The notes below the pieces were generated by a model that was not told the origin of the DNA, did not search any database, and saw only the letters and a program-made list of their open reading frames with translations. From positions 1-5,839 of the forward strand of contig SFFP01000128.1 in the NCBI GenBank assembly GCA_004556875.1: a DNA stretch of 5,839 nt, in the 5' to 3' direction. The translations under genes were made by a program, and so were the position numbers. Shown piece after piece: positions 1-5,834 of this stretch (position 1 is the stretch's first letter; every line of letters begins with the position of its first letter). The DNA comes from Ruminococcus flavefaciens (lineage in GTDB: Bacteria; Bacillota_A; Clostridia; Oscillospirales; Ruminococcaceae).

Positions 1-761
1 ATCTCCTTGCTTTCCTTTGAATACCCTCCGATAGCATTTACTATCGTACCGCTTGAATCGAAGTTTTCAGCCAGTGCATCAGATATTTCGCTTGCCTTTG
101 TGGTAACTATCATAGCGCATTTTGACTTATCAATGCCCTCTACCACAAAATCAACTGTGCGTGAGCCGATATAGTAAGTTACTATCGAATAAAGCGGTAA
201 TATCCAGCTTTTTATCGTAATTCCGCAAATGATATACAGAATGGTATTGAATATCATAACGAACGTTCCGATAGAAATGCCTATCTTCTTTGAAAAGATA
301 ACAGACAGAACATCTATGCCGTCGATAGCACCGCCGAACCTGATCGTCAGTCCGCTGCCTATACCCGAAATGACACCGCCGAAGATAGCACACAGCAAAA
401 GATCTGAGCCTGCAAGCGGAGATATGAAAGAAACATCTATCGGAAACACTTTCATTATCAGAAATGACATCAGTGAATATACACCGACTGTGAAGATCGA
501 ATATACCGTAAATGCGATGCCCTGCTTTCTCAGTCCAAAGGCAAATATCGGGATATTAAGCAGCAACAGAAATAATGATAGCGTCATACCTGACGGTGTG
601 ACCTGATCGAGCAGCATCGACAAACCTGAAATTCCGCTGTCATACAGCTTTACAGGGAATAAAAATATCGTAACTCCGAAAGCATTGATGATACCTGCGA
701 TCGTAAGTGCGATAAACACTTTAGGATCAAGTTCTTTCATGACTGATCTGATCTTTCTCAA
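1..761 (-). CDS. YitT family membrane protein (DUF161 plus DUF2179), 3'-truncated by window edge
   Basis: Reading the minus strand from a TTG at 761 gives 253 uninterrupted codons with no stop before the window edge. The N-terminal 200 residues are hydrophobic with about five or six membrane segments. They carry the family's glycine-rich motif near residues 141-150 (RFGGAIDGID), followed by an SKKIGISIGTF stretch. From about residue 201 a soluble part begins (RTVDFVVEGIDKSKCAMIV), which is the start of the DUF2179 domain. It continues to NAIGGYS just before the edge. Family members are usually about 280-290 residues, so roughly 30-40 residues are missing here. YitT proteins are inner-membrane proteins of poorly known function; no substrate can be assigned. 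TTG was preferred over the in-frame ATG at 740 because AGGAGA lies 9 bases before it and nothing comparable precedes the ATG. The gene is divergent from the two-component operon. The family call is firm; the exact start is less so. Confidence 0.93.
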   Translation of the reverse strand, partial: MRKIRSVMKELDPKVFIALTIAGIINAFGVTIFLFPVKLYDSGISGLSMLLDQVTPSGMTLSLFLLLLNIPIFAFGLRKQGIAFTVYSIFTVGVYSLMSFLIMKVFPIDVSFISPLAGSDLLLCAIFGGVISGIGSGLTIRFGGAIDGIDVLSVIFSKKIGISIGTFVMIFNTILYIICGITIKSWILPLYSIVTYYIGSRTVDFVVEGIDKSKCAMIVTTKASEISDALAENFDSSGTIVNAIGGYSKESKE

Positions 762-770
762 TTACTCACT

Positions 771-776
771 TCTCCT
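771..776 (-). promoter_or_regulatory. Ribosome binding site deciding the TTG start of the YitT-family gene
   Basis: AGGAGA on the minus strand ends 9 bases before the TTG at 761. The later in-frame ATG at 740 has only AT-rich coding-like sequence before it, so this site argues for a non-ATG start that adds seven residues (sequence LRKIRSV, first read as Met). Confidence 0.7.
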
Positions 777-807
777 CTCAAAAAACGGCGTTTTATTTCT
801 CTCTATT

Positions 808-836
808 ATTATATCAGGCGAGCGCCTCAAAGTCAA
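808..836 (-). promoter_or_regulatory. Extended -10 sigma-A promoter of the YitT-family gene
   Basis: On the minus strand TTGACT (831-836) is followed after exactly 17 bases by TATAAT (808-813). The -10 is preceded by TG and one base, making an extended -10. Only one -35 position departs from consensus, so this should be a strong housekeeping promoter. The start point would be near 801, leaving a leader of about 40 bases. The spacer contains a 12-bp palindrome (816-827), described separately. Confidence 0.85.
816..827. repeat. 12-bp palindrome in the spacer of the YitT promoter (possible operator)
   Basis: AGGCG-AG-CGCCT is a perfect inverted repeat with 5-bp arms. It is unusually GC-rich for this AT-rich intergenic region. 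It lies wholly between the -35 and -10 of the minus-strand promoter, where a bound repressor would block RNA polymerase. Whether any protein binds is unknown, and a short palindrome can arise by chance. Confidence 0.4.
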
Positions 837-900
837 TTAACAAAACGAGTTTAAGCCTATTTAACATAGGTTTAACCTTTCGGTACTGTTCAAATTAACA
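837..900 (+). promoter_or_regulatory. Cluster of TTAAC-type direct repeats, candidate PhoP (Pho) box
   Basis: Five related hexamers are seen on the plus strand: TTAACA (837-842), TTAAGC (851-856), TTAACA (861-866), TTAACC (872-877) and TTAACA (895-900). The central three start 10 and 11 bases apart, and the last starts 23 bases on, so they fall near one face of the helix. Firmicutes PhoP is known to bind direct repeats of TT(A/C/T)ACA spaced at about 11 bp. The cluster lies just upstream of and into the weak -35 region of the operon, a position suited to activation by the encoded response regulator. The first repeat also abuts the -35 of the divergent gene. The repeats are seen directly; the regulator identity is inferred. 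Confidence 0.55.
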
Positions 901-915
901 TAAACTTGCTATAAT
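887..915 (+). promoter_or_regulatory. Extended -10 promoter of the two-component/transporter operon
   Basis: A consensus TATAAT (910-915) is preceded by TGC, giving an extended -10. At a 17-base spacer the -35 position reads TGTTCA, matching consensus at only three of six bases. A perfect -10 with a poor -35 is typical of an activator-dependent promoter. The start point would be near 922, leaving a leader of only about 17 bases before the ATG at 939. Confidence 0.75.
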
Positions 916-916
916 G

Positions 917-940
917 ATAGTATCAGGAGTGTGATACTAT
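917..940 (+). repeat. 9-bp inverted repeat bracketing the ribosome site of the response regulator gene
   Basis: ATAGTATCA (917-925) and TGATACTAT (932-940) are perfect reverse complements separated by six bases, GGAGTG. The loop holds most of the AGGAG ribosome site (925-929), and the right arm runs into the first two bases of the start codon. The predicted transcription start (about 922) lies inside the left arm. The repeat therefore fits a DNA operator over the start site better than a full RNA hairpin, unless transcription begins further upstream. Confidence 0.6.
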
Positions 941-1601
941 GCTTATATACATCGTTGAAGATGATGATAATATCCGTGAACTTGAAGCATATGCGATGAA
1001 GAGTAACGGTTATGATACCGAATGCTTTGAGAGCTCCAAAGAGTTCTATAAAGCGATAGCAAAAGCTGTTCCCGATCTTATTTTGCTTGACATTATGCTG
1101 CCGGGTGATGACGGACTGACGATACTCAGCAAGCTGCGTAATGATCCTGTTACCGAAAAAATACCGGTCATAATCATTTCCGCAAAGACAACAGAGCTTG
1201 ACCGTGTGAAGGGGCTTGACCTGGGTGCTGATGATTATCTTTGCAAACCATTTGGCGTTATGGAGCTTGTAAGCCGTGTGAAGGCAAGGCTGAGAGGGAA
1301 AAATCAGAGCAATGAATACCGTTTTGCTGAGATACTGCTTTCTGAGGATACCCGAAAGGTGTTCATATCGGGTAAGCAGACAGAGCTTACATACAAAGAA
1401 TTTGAACTGTTGAAAACGATGATAAAAAGTCCCGGAAAGGCTTTCGCCCGTGACTATCTCATCGATACCGTATGGGGACAGGAAAGCACGGGGCGTACCC
1501 TTGATGTGCATATCCGTACTCTGAGAGCAAAGCTGGGTGAATGCGGAAGATATATAGGAACTGTCCGAAACGTAGGCTACAAGCTGGATAAGGACGAGTG
1601 A
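939..1601 (+). CDS. OmpR/PhoB-family response regulator (PhoP-like)
   Basis: This 220-residue DNA-binding response regulator is the output half of the two-component system with the next gene. The receiver domain (about 1-118) has the acidic pocket E7-D8-D9, the phosphoacceptor D51 in LLDIMLPGDDG, the switch residue S81 and the conserved K103 in CKPF. The C-terminal winged-helix domain (about 125-218) shows TYKEFELLKTM, the recognition-helix region TLDVHIRTLRAKL and the wing ending in TVRNVGYKL. This is standard length and organisation for the family, with no key residue missing. AGGAG sits 9 bases before the ATG. Its stop is one base from the kinase start, so the pair is probably translationally coupled. 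PhoP/PhoB-like specificity is inferred from the phosphate transporter in the operon and the TTAAC repeats upstream. The family also includes regulators of many other responses, so no symbol is assigned. Confidence 0.96.
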   Translation: MLIYIVEDDDNIRELEAYAMKSNGYDTECFESSKEFYKAIAKAVPDLILLDIMLPGDDGLTILSKLRNDPVTEKIPVIIISAKTTELDRVKGLDLGADDYLCKPFGVMELVSRVKARLRGKNQSNEYRFAEILLSEDTRKVFISGKQTELTYKEFELLKTMIKSPGKAFARDYLIDTVWGQESTGRTLDVHIRTLRAKLGECGRYIGTVRNVGYKLDKDE

Positions 1602-1602
1602 T

Positions 1603-2907
1603 ATGGAGAGAAAGATCAATCTGCACCTGTTCTATATGGGCGTTGTAACGGCGATCATCGGTATCCTTATCACAACTGTTTCATATTATAATTTCTTCCG
1701 TAAGGAGGTCAAGGAAAATCTTGCACATGAATGTCACCTGGTGGCACGGTGCTATGACAGCGGTGATCCGATCACCGAGCTTGACCGCTTCACAGGCGAG
1801 GATTTCCGCATAACACTTATCGAAAATGACGGTACGGTCCTTTTTGAGAGCAGCGCTGATCCGCAGGAAATGCCAAATCACCTTGACCGCCCTGAGATAA
1901 AGTCTGCTATCGAAAACGGCACGGGTACAGACACACGCTTCTCCGACACCATAGGTACAGAGGACTATTACTATGCCCTGCGCCTTAATGACGGAAATAT
2001 ACTGAGAGTGTCCATTCAGGCGGATTCTATCTTTTCGCTGTTTGAGCATTCCCTCGTTATCATATTAATCATTGTGTTGGGGATCATTATTGTTTCACTG
2101 CTTGTGTCTGTGAAGCTGACAAACAACCTGATAGCACCATTTCGCAGAATACCCGAGCTTATCCGCACAAATGCTCCGCCCGAGGAAAGCGGTCTATACC
2201 CCGAAGTAATACCGCTTGTGGAGGAGATACGCAGTGCAAGAAATGCCCAGAGTGAAATGCGGCAGGAGTTTACCGCTAATGTTTCCCATGAGCTTAAAAC
2301 TCCGCTGACTTCCATTTCTGGCTATGCAGAGCTGATAGAATCGGGAATGGCACAAGGTACAGACTGCGTGGAGTTTGCAGGAAAGATCAGAAAAGAGTCT
2401 GACCGTATGCTTGCGCTCATCGGTGACATCCTGCGGCTTTCCGAGCTTGACAGTATCGGTGACACGCCCCTTGATGACGAGGTAGACCTTAAAGCCGTTG
2501 CCGAGGATTGCAAAGAAAGGCTCTCACAGCAGGCAAAAAAGCGTGGTATCAGAATGACAGTCAGCGGAGAAAGCACGATCATCACAGGCAGCCGGACGGA
2601 GATCACCGAGCTTGTATACAACCTTGTGGATAATGCGATAAAGTATAACCGTGAAAACGGCAATATCGAAATAAAGATCGCTGACAAAAAGCTGACTGTG
2701 ACCGACACGGGGCTGGGCATACCGCAGGAGAGTATCCCCCGTATATTCGAGCGATTTTACCGCATCGACAAGAGCCGCAGCCGTGCAAAAGGCGGCACGG
2801 GTCTCGGGCTTTCTATCGTAAAGCATATCGCAGAGCGTCACGGCGCTAAGATAGATGTGGAAAGCACAGTGGGTGTCGGAACAAGCATCTCTGTCAGATT
2901 TCAGTAA
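1603..2907 (+). CDS. Membrane sensor histidine kinase, compact PhoR-like
   Basis: This 434-residue kinase should phosphorylate the regulator encoded just upstream. An N-terminal membrane segment (about 10-30) and a second (about 150-171) bound an extracellular region of about 115 residues. That region reads like the PhoR-type PAS-like sensor of Clostridia: FRITLIENDGTVLFESS at 68-84, PNHLDRPEI at 91-99, and DYYYALRLNDGNILRVS at 121-137. A weak HAMP-like linker follows (about 172-215). The catalytic core is complete: H box with H229 in NVSHELKTPLT, N box with N344 in LVDNAIKYN, G1 box D368-G372, F box around 382-386, and G2 box GGTGLGLS at 397-404. No cytoplasmic PAS domain is present between membrane and H box, unlike B. 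subtilis PhoR. AGGA lies 8 bases before the ATG, within the end of the preceding gene. The kinase class is certain; phosphate as the signal is inferred. Confidence 0.95.
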   Translation: MERKINLHLFYMGVVTAIIGILITTVSYYNFFRKEVKENLAHECHLVARCYDSGDPITELDRFTGEDFRITLIENDGTVLFESSADPQEMPNHLDRPEIKSAIENGTGTDTRFSDTIGTEDYYYALRLNDGNILRVSIQADSIFSLFEHSLVIILIIVLGIIIVSLLVSVKLTNNLIAPFRRIPELIRTNAPPEESGLYPEVIPLVEEIRSARNAQSEMRQEFTANVSHELKTPLTSISGYAELIESGMAQGTDCVEFAGKIRKESDRMLALIGDILRLSELDSIGDTPLDDEVDLKAVAEDCKERLSQQAKKRGIRMTVSGESTIITGSRTEITELVYNLVDNAIKYNRENGNIEIKIADKKLTVTDTGLGIPQESIPRIFERFYRIDKSRSRAKGGTGLGLSIVKHIAERHGAKIDVESTVGVGTSISVRFQ

Positions 2908-2934
2908 TTTCAGAAGAAAGGAAAGTATAAAAAA

Positions 2935-3912
2935 ATGGAACTATTCTTAAATATACTGCTGCTTGCAGTTGGTTTTCTTGCCCTTATCAAGGGGGCAGAC
3001 TTCTTTGTGGACGGAAGCTCTGCACTTGCAAAAAATTTCAAAGTCCCCGGCGTTATTATCGGACTGACGATCGTTGCAATGGGAACAAGTGCGCCTGAGC
3101 TTGCCGTCAGCACTTCGGCAGCTCTCAAAGGGGCTAACGAGATAGCACTGAGCAACGTGACAGGCTCAAACATTTTCAATCTTCTTGGGGTGCTTGGCAT
3201 TTGCGCTATGATACACCCACTTCCGATTGAGCCTGTTATCATGAAGCGTGACTTTCCGCTTTCGATCGGAATAACCCTGCTGACACTTGGTGCAGTCGGA
3301 CTTCCGTTTGTGCTGAAAGGAAATATCACCTCTGCGGCCATGAGCGATAACGTGGGCGAGGTGAGCAGGATATTCAGCATTATCCTGCTGGTTCTTTTCA
3401 TAAGCTATATCGTGATTCTAATTCGTTCAGCAAGGAAATCACCGCAACAGGAAGAAAACAGCGAACTCATGCCTCTATGGAAATGTGCCCTGCTTATACT
3501 GGTCGGACTTGTCTGCATCATCGCAGGCGGACAGTTCGTTGTTAACAGTGCAAAAGCCATTGCAGCGACATTCGGAATGTCGGAAACACTCATAGGTCTT
3601 ACTATCGTTGCTATCGGCACATCGCTCCCTGAGCTTGTTACCTCAGTCGTTGCATCACGCAAGGGCGAGAACGGTCTTGCTGTGGGAAATGTGGTAGGTT
3701 CAAATATCTTCAATCTCTTGTTTATCCTCGGCATTTCGGGAGCGATACACCCTATCACCGTAAACCTTGCATCGGTGACAGACCTTGCGGTGCTTGTTGT
3801 GGTGAGCGTTATAACTATGATCTTTGCAAGGACGAAAAAAATCGGCAGAGCTGAGGGTGCTGTCATGGTGCTAATCTACGCTGCTGATGTTGTATTCGCA
3901 GTACTTAGATAA
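2935..3912 (+). CDS. CaCA-family calcium/sodium antiporter (YrbG-like)
   Basis: This 325-residue integral membrane exchanger has about ten membrane segments and the two inverted alpha repeats that define the family. Repeat 1 has GTSAPE at 50-55 and GSNIFN at 77-82. Repeat 2 has GTSLPE at 228-233 and GSNIFN at 255-260. E55 and E233 match the paired ion-binding glutamates of the archaeal exchanger NCX_Mj, and the two halves are joined by a short charged loop (about 165-180). Such proteins exchange cytoplasmic Ca2+ for external Na+, or sometimes H+ or another cation; the ion cannot be settled by reading. Length is normal for the bacterial type. The ATG follows AAAGGAAAG by about 10 bases, and the gene begins 27 bases after the kinase with no terminator between. 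Its place between a sensor kinase and a phosphate symporter suggests ion balance during phosphate uptake, which is inference. Confidence 0.95.
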   Translation: MELFLNILLLAVGFLALIKGADFFVDGSSALAKNFKVPGVIIGLTIVAMGTSAPELAVSTSAALKGANEIALSNVTGSNIFNLLGVLGICAMIHPLPIEPVIMKRDFPLSIGITLLTLGAVGLPFVLKGNITSAAMSDNVGEVSRIFSIILLVLFISYIVILIRSARKSPQQEENSELMPLWKCALLILVGLVCIIAGGQFVVNSAKAIAATFGMSETLIGLTIVAIGTSLPELVTSVVASRKGENGLAVGNVVGSNIFNLLFILGISGAIHPITVNLASVTDLAVLVVVSVITMIFARTKKIGRAEGAVMVLIYAADVVFAVLR

Positions 3913-3916
3913 TTTC

Positions 3917-3924
3917 GGAGGAAA
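3917..3924 (+). promoter_or_regulatory. Ribosome binding site deciding the start of the Na/Pi symporter
   Basis: GGAGGAAA ends 4 bases before the ATG at 3929 (core GGAGG 7 bases before), a strong site. An in-frame ATG further upstream at 3887 has no such site and would overlap the antiporter gene by 26 bases, so 3929 is preferred. Confidence 0.85.
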
Positions 3925-3928
3925 CTGT

Positions 3929-5680
3929 ATGAATATCTTTTCAATATGTACCCTATGCGGAGGACTTGCCTTCTTCCTGTTCGGTATGCACGTTATGTCA
4001 CAAAGTCTGGAAAAGATCGCAGGCGGCAAACTGGAAGCGACTCTCAAAAAAATGACCTCCAATCCCTTCAAGAGCCTTGCCCTCGGTGCAGGCATCACCA
4101 TTGCTGTTCAGTCCTCGTCAGCTATGACGGTCATGCTCGTCGGACTTGTCAATTCGGGCATCATGCAGCTTGAACAGACCGTCGGCGTTATCATGGGTTC
4201 CAACATCGGCACAACTCTGACAGCATGGCTGCTCAGTACAGCCGGTATCAAGAGCGATAATGTGCTGATCTCAATGCTCAAGCCCGAAAACTTTGCTCCT
4301 ATCGTTGCTCTTATCGGCATTATTATGATAATGATGAGCAAAAAGAAAAAACGTCAGGACATCGGTACTATCATGGTGGGATTTGCGGTGCTGATGTTCG
4401 GTATGGAGCTGATGAAGAACGCTGTATCGCCCCTTGCAGAAATGGAAGGCTTCAGCAAACTTCTTGTGGCATTCAAAAATCCGCTTCTCAGCGTTCTGTT
4501 CGGCGCTGTATTCACAGGTATTATACAGTCCTCAGCGGCATCTGTTGGCATCTTGCAGGCACTTTCCCTGACAGGCACGATCTCCTACAGAATGGCTATT
4601 CCGATCATCATGGGACAGAATATCGGCACTTGCGTGACGGCGCTGATATCATCAATCGGTGTCAACAAGAACGCAAAGCGAGTGACCGTGGTGCATATGT
4701 CATTCAATATCATCGGTACGATAATTTGCCTTACGGTATTCTACGGACTTGATGCGTTCATTCATTTCAGCTTTGTGGATAAGCCGATCGGTGCAGTGGA
4801 AATTGCCGCTGTACACTCCATTTTCAATATCGTCACTACGCTGATACTTCTGCCTTTCTCCAATCAGCTTGTAAAGCTCGCCAAAAAGCTGATACCCGAT
4901 TCCAAAGAAGCCGAGGTGGCTGTTCTGCTTGACAAGCGCCTTATCGCAACACCGCCTCTCGCTGTTTCACAGTGCAGAGAAAAGACGGTTGACATGGCTC
5001 AGGAAGCAAAGGAAGCACTCCATGAAACGCTTCGGGCAATGTTTGATTATTCGGACAAGGCTGTGTTGAGCGTGGAGGAAAAGGAGCAGCTCCTTGATGA
5101 AATGGAAGACCAGCTCTCCACGTTCCTGCTGGAATTATCTGCTGTCAGCCTGACGGACGAGGACAGCCGCACCGTCACCGAGCTTCTGCATACGATCAGC
5201 GACTTTGAGCGTATCAGCGACCACGCTATCAATATGATCGAGATAGCGCAGGAAATGGAACGTAACAGCCAGAGCTTTTCAGACAGTGCGAAAGACGATT
5301 TCTCTACGCTTTTTGCCGCACTGACAGAAATATCAGGTCTTACCGTAAAGGCGTTTGCAGGTAATGATACCGAAATTGCACTGAATGTCGAGCCTCTTGA
5401 AGAAGTTATTGATGATCTCACTGCTGAGATCAGGGATAAGCATATCGACAGACTTCGCAAAGGCGAATGCAGTCCTGAACTGGGCGTTTACCTGTCCGAC
5501 CTGCTGATAAACTGCGAGAGAGTTTCCGACCATTGCTCCAATATCGCAGTGTCAATTATCCAGATCGCAAAGTCCAGTATGAGAAGTCATGTCTATCTCA
5601 ACGAATTGAAAGCACAGCGCTCCGAGCAATTTATCGGCGCTTACAATTCGTATCATGAAAAATACAGACTCTCTGCATAA
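3929..5680 (+). CDS. Na+/phosphate symporter with C-terminal PhoU domain (NptA/PNaS family)
   Basis: This 583-residue membrane protein is of the type II Na+/phosphate cotransporter family, importing inorganic phosphate with sodium. The membrane part (about 1-315) is an inverted duplication. The first half has QSSSA at 61-65 and GSNIGTT at 90-96. The second has the matching QSSAA at 200-204 and GQNIGTC at 229-235. These QSS motifs are the family's substrate and Na+ site. From about 350 to 555 the protein is helical and soluble and matches PhoU. It carries two paired ExxRxxDH-like motifs, ERISDH at 427-432 and ERVSDH at 530-535, which in PhoU proteins contribute to metal binding. Fusion of PhoU to this transporter is common in bacteria, and the domain is thought to regulate uptake or signalling. 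The gene follows the antiporter by 16 bases and is the last of the operon, closed by a terminator about 25 bases on. The protein has no signal peptide beyond its first membrane segment. Confidence 0.95.
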   Translation: MNIFSICTLCGGLAFFLFGMHVMSQSLEKIAGGKLEATLKKMTSNPFKSLALGAGITIAVQSSSAMTVMLVGLVNSGIMQLEQTVGVIMGSNIGTTLTAWLLSTAGIKSDNVLISMLKPENFAPIVALIGIIMIMMSKKKKRQDIGTIMVGFAVLMFGMELMKNAVSPLAEMEGFSKLLVAFKNPLLSVLFGAVFTGIIQSSAASVGILQALSLTGTISYRMAIPIIMGQNIGTCVTALISSIGVNKNAKRVTVVHMSFNIIGTIICLTVFYGLDAFIHFSFVDKPIGAVEIAAVHSIFNIVTTLILLPFSNQLVKLAKKLIPDSKEAEVAVLLDKRLIATPPLAVSQCREKTVDMAQEAKEALHETLRAMFDYSDKAVLSVEEKEQLLDEMEDQLSTFLLELSAVSLTDEDSRTVTELLHTISDFERISDHAINMIEIAQEMERNSQSFSDSAKDDFSTLFAALTEISGLTVKAFAGNDTEIALNVEPLEEVIDDLTAEIRDKHIDRLRKGECSPELGVYLSDLLINCERVSDHCSNIAVSIIQIAKSSMRSHVYLNELKAQRSEQFIGAYNSYHEKYRLSA

Positions 5681-5705
5681 GAGCCTGTTTTGTCTCAAAA
5701 AATTA

Positions 5706-5743
5706 CAGCCGTATTCCCGATGTGAGAATACGGCTGCTTTGTT
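5706..5743 (+). terminator. Intrinsic terminator closing the operon, probably bidirectional
   Basis: CAGCCGTATTC (5706-5716) pairs perfectly with GAATACGGCTG (5726-5736) across a 9-base loop, giving an 11-bp stem. On the plus strand it is followed by only a broken U-run (CTTTGTT). On the minus strand the same stem is followed by TAATTTTTTG, a better U-tract. It begins 25 bases after the symporter stop codon, as expected for an operon terminator that also blocks convergent transcription. Confidence 0.85.
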
Positions 5744-5763
5744 GGCGCTTTAGCGTAACTAAA

Positions 5764-5782
5764 CCCCCAGTTCTACTGGGGG
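5764..5782 (+). repeat. Perfect 8-bp GC-rich hairpin with 3-base loop
   Basis: CCCCCAGT (5764-5771) pairs with ACTGGGGG (5775-5782) around TCT. Downstream is GAATAAAAA rather than a T-run, so on the plus strand it does not look like an intrinsic terminator. On the minus strand the stem is followed by TTTAGTTACG, a weak U-run. A short stable hairpin of this shape is the kind bound by HUH single-strand transposases. Confidence 0.75.
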
Positions 5783-5805
5783 AATAAAAATGCTTTAGCA
5801 AAAGC

Positions 5806-5834
5806 TTAAAAATAACCTCCAAGTATGGTAGAAT
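5806..5834 (+). promoter_or_regulatory. Candidate promoter for a gene beyond the window edge
   Basis: TTAAAA (5806-5811) and TAGAAT (5829-5834) are separated by 17 bases. The -10 matches consensus at five of six bases and the -35 at four of six. Transcription would start at about 5841, just outside the window, so the product cannot be seen. Confidence 0.55.

Noticed and set aside
229..606. A 125-codon plus-strand open frame inside the YitT region
   Set aside because: It is antisense to a well-supported YitT protein, lacks a ribosome site and its translation has no domain features.
909..1619. A 236-codon open frame on the minus strand, longer than the response regulator it overlaps
   Set aside because: The plus strand encodes a complete response regulator with all catalytic residues; the antisense product has no recognisable motif and is a frame shadow.
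1701..1729. Full-strength TAAGGAGG sequence within the kinase gene followed by ATGs at 1727 and 1731
   Set aside because: Both ATGs are out of frame with the kinase; the one at 1727 gives only about 28 codons. The site falls in coding sequence after membrane segment 1 and is most simply chance.
2910..3866. Antisense open frames of 163 and 153 codons opposite the antiporter
   Set aside because: They mirror the two alpha-repeat halves of the antiporter and resemble each other only because the plus-strand gene is internally duplicated; no ribosome sites or domains.
3887..3928. Upstream in-frame ATG for the Na/Pi symporter
   Set aside because: It would overlap the antiporter gene and has no ribosome site, whereas the ATG at 3929 follows GGAGGAAA and begins directly with the first membrane segment.
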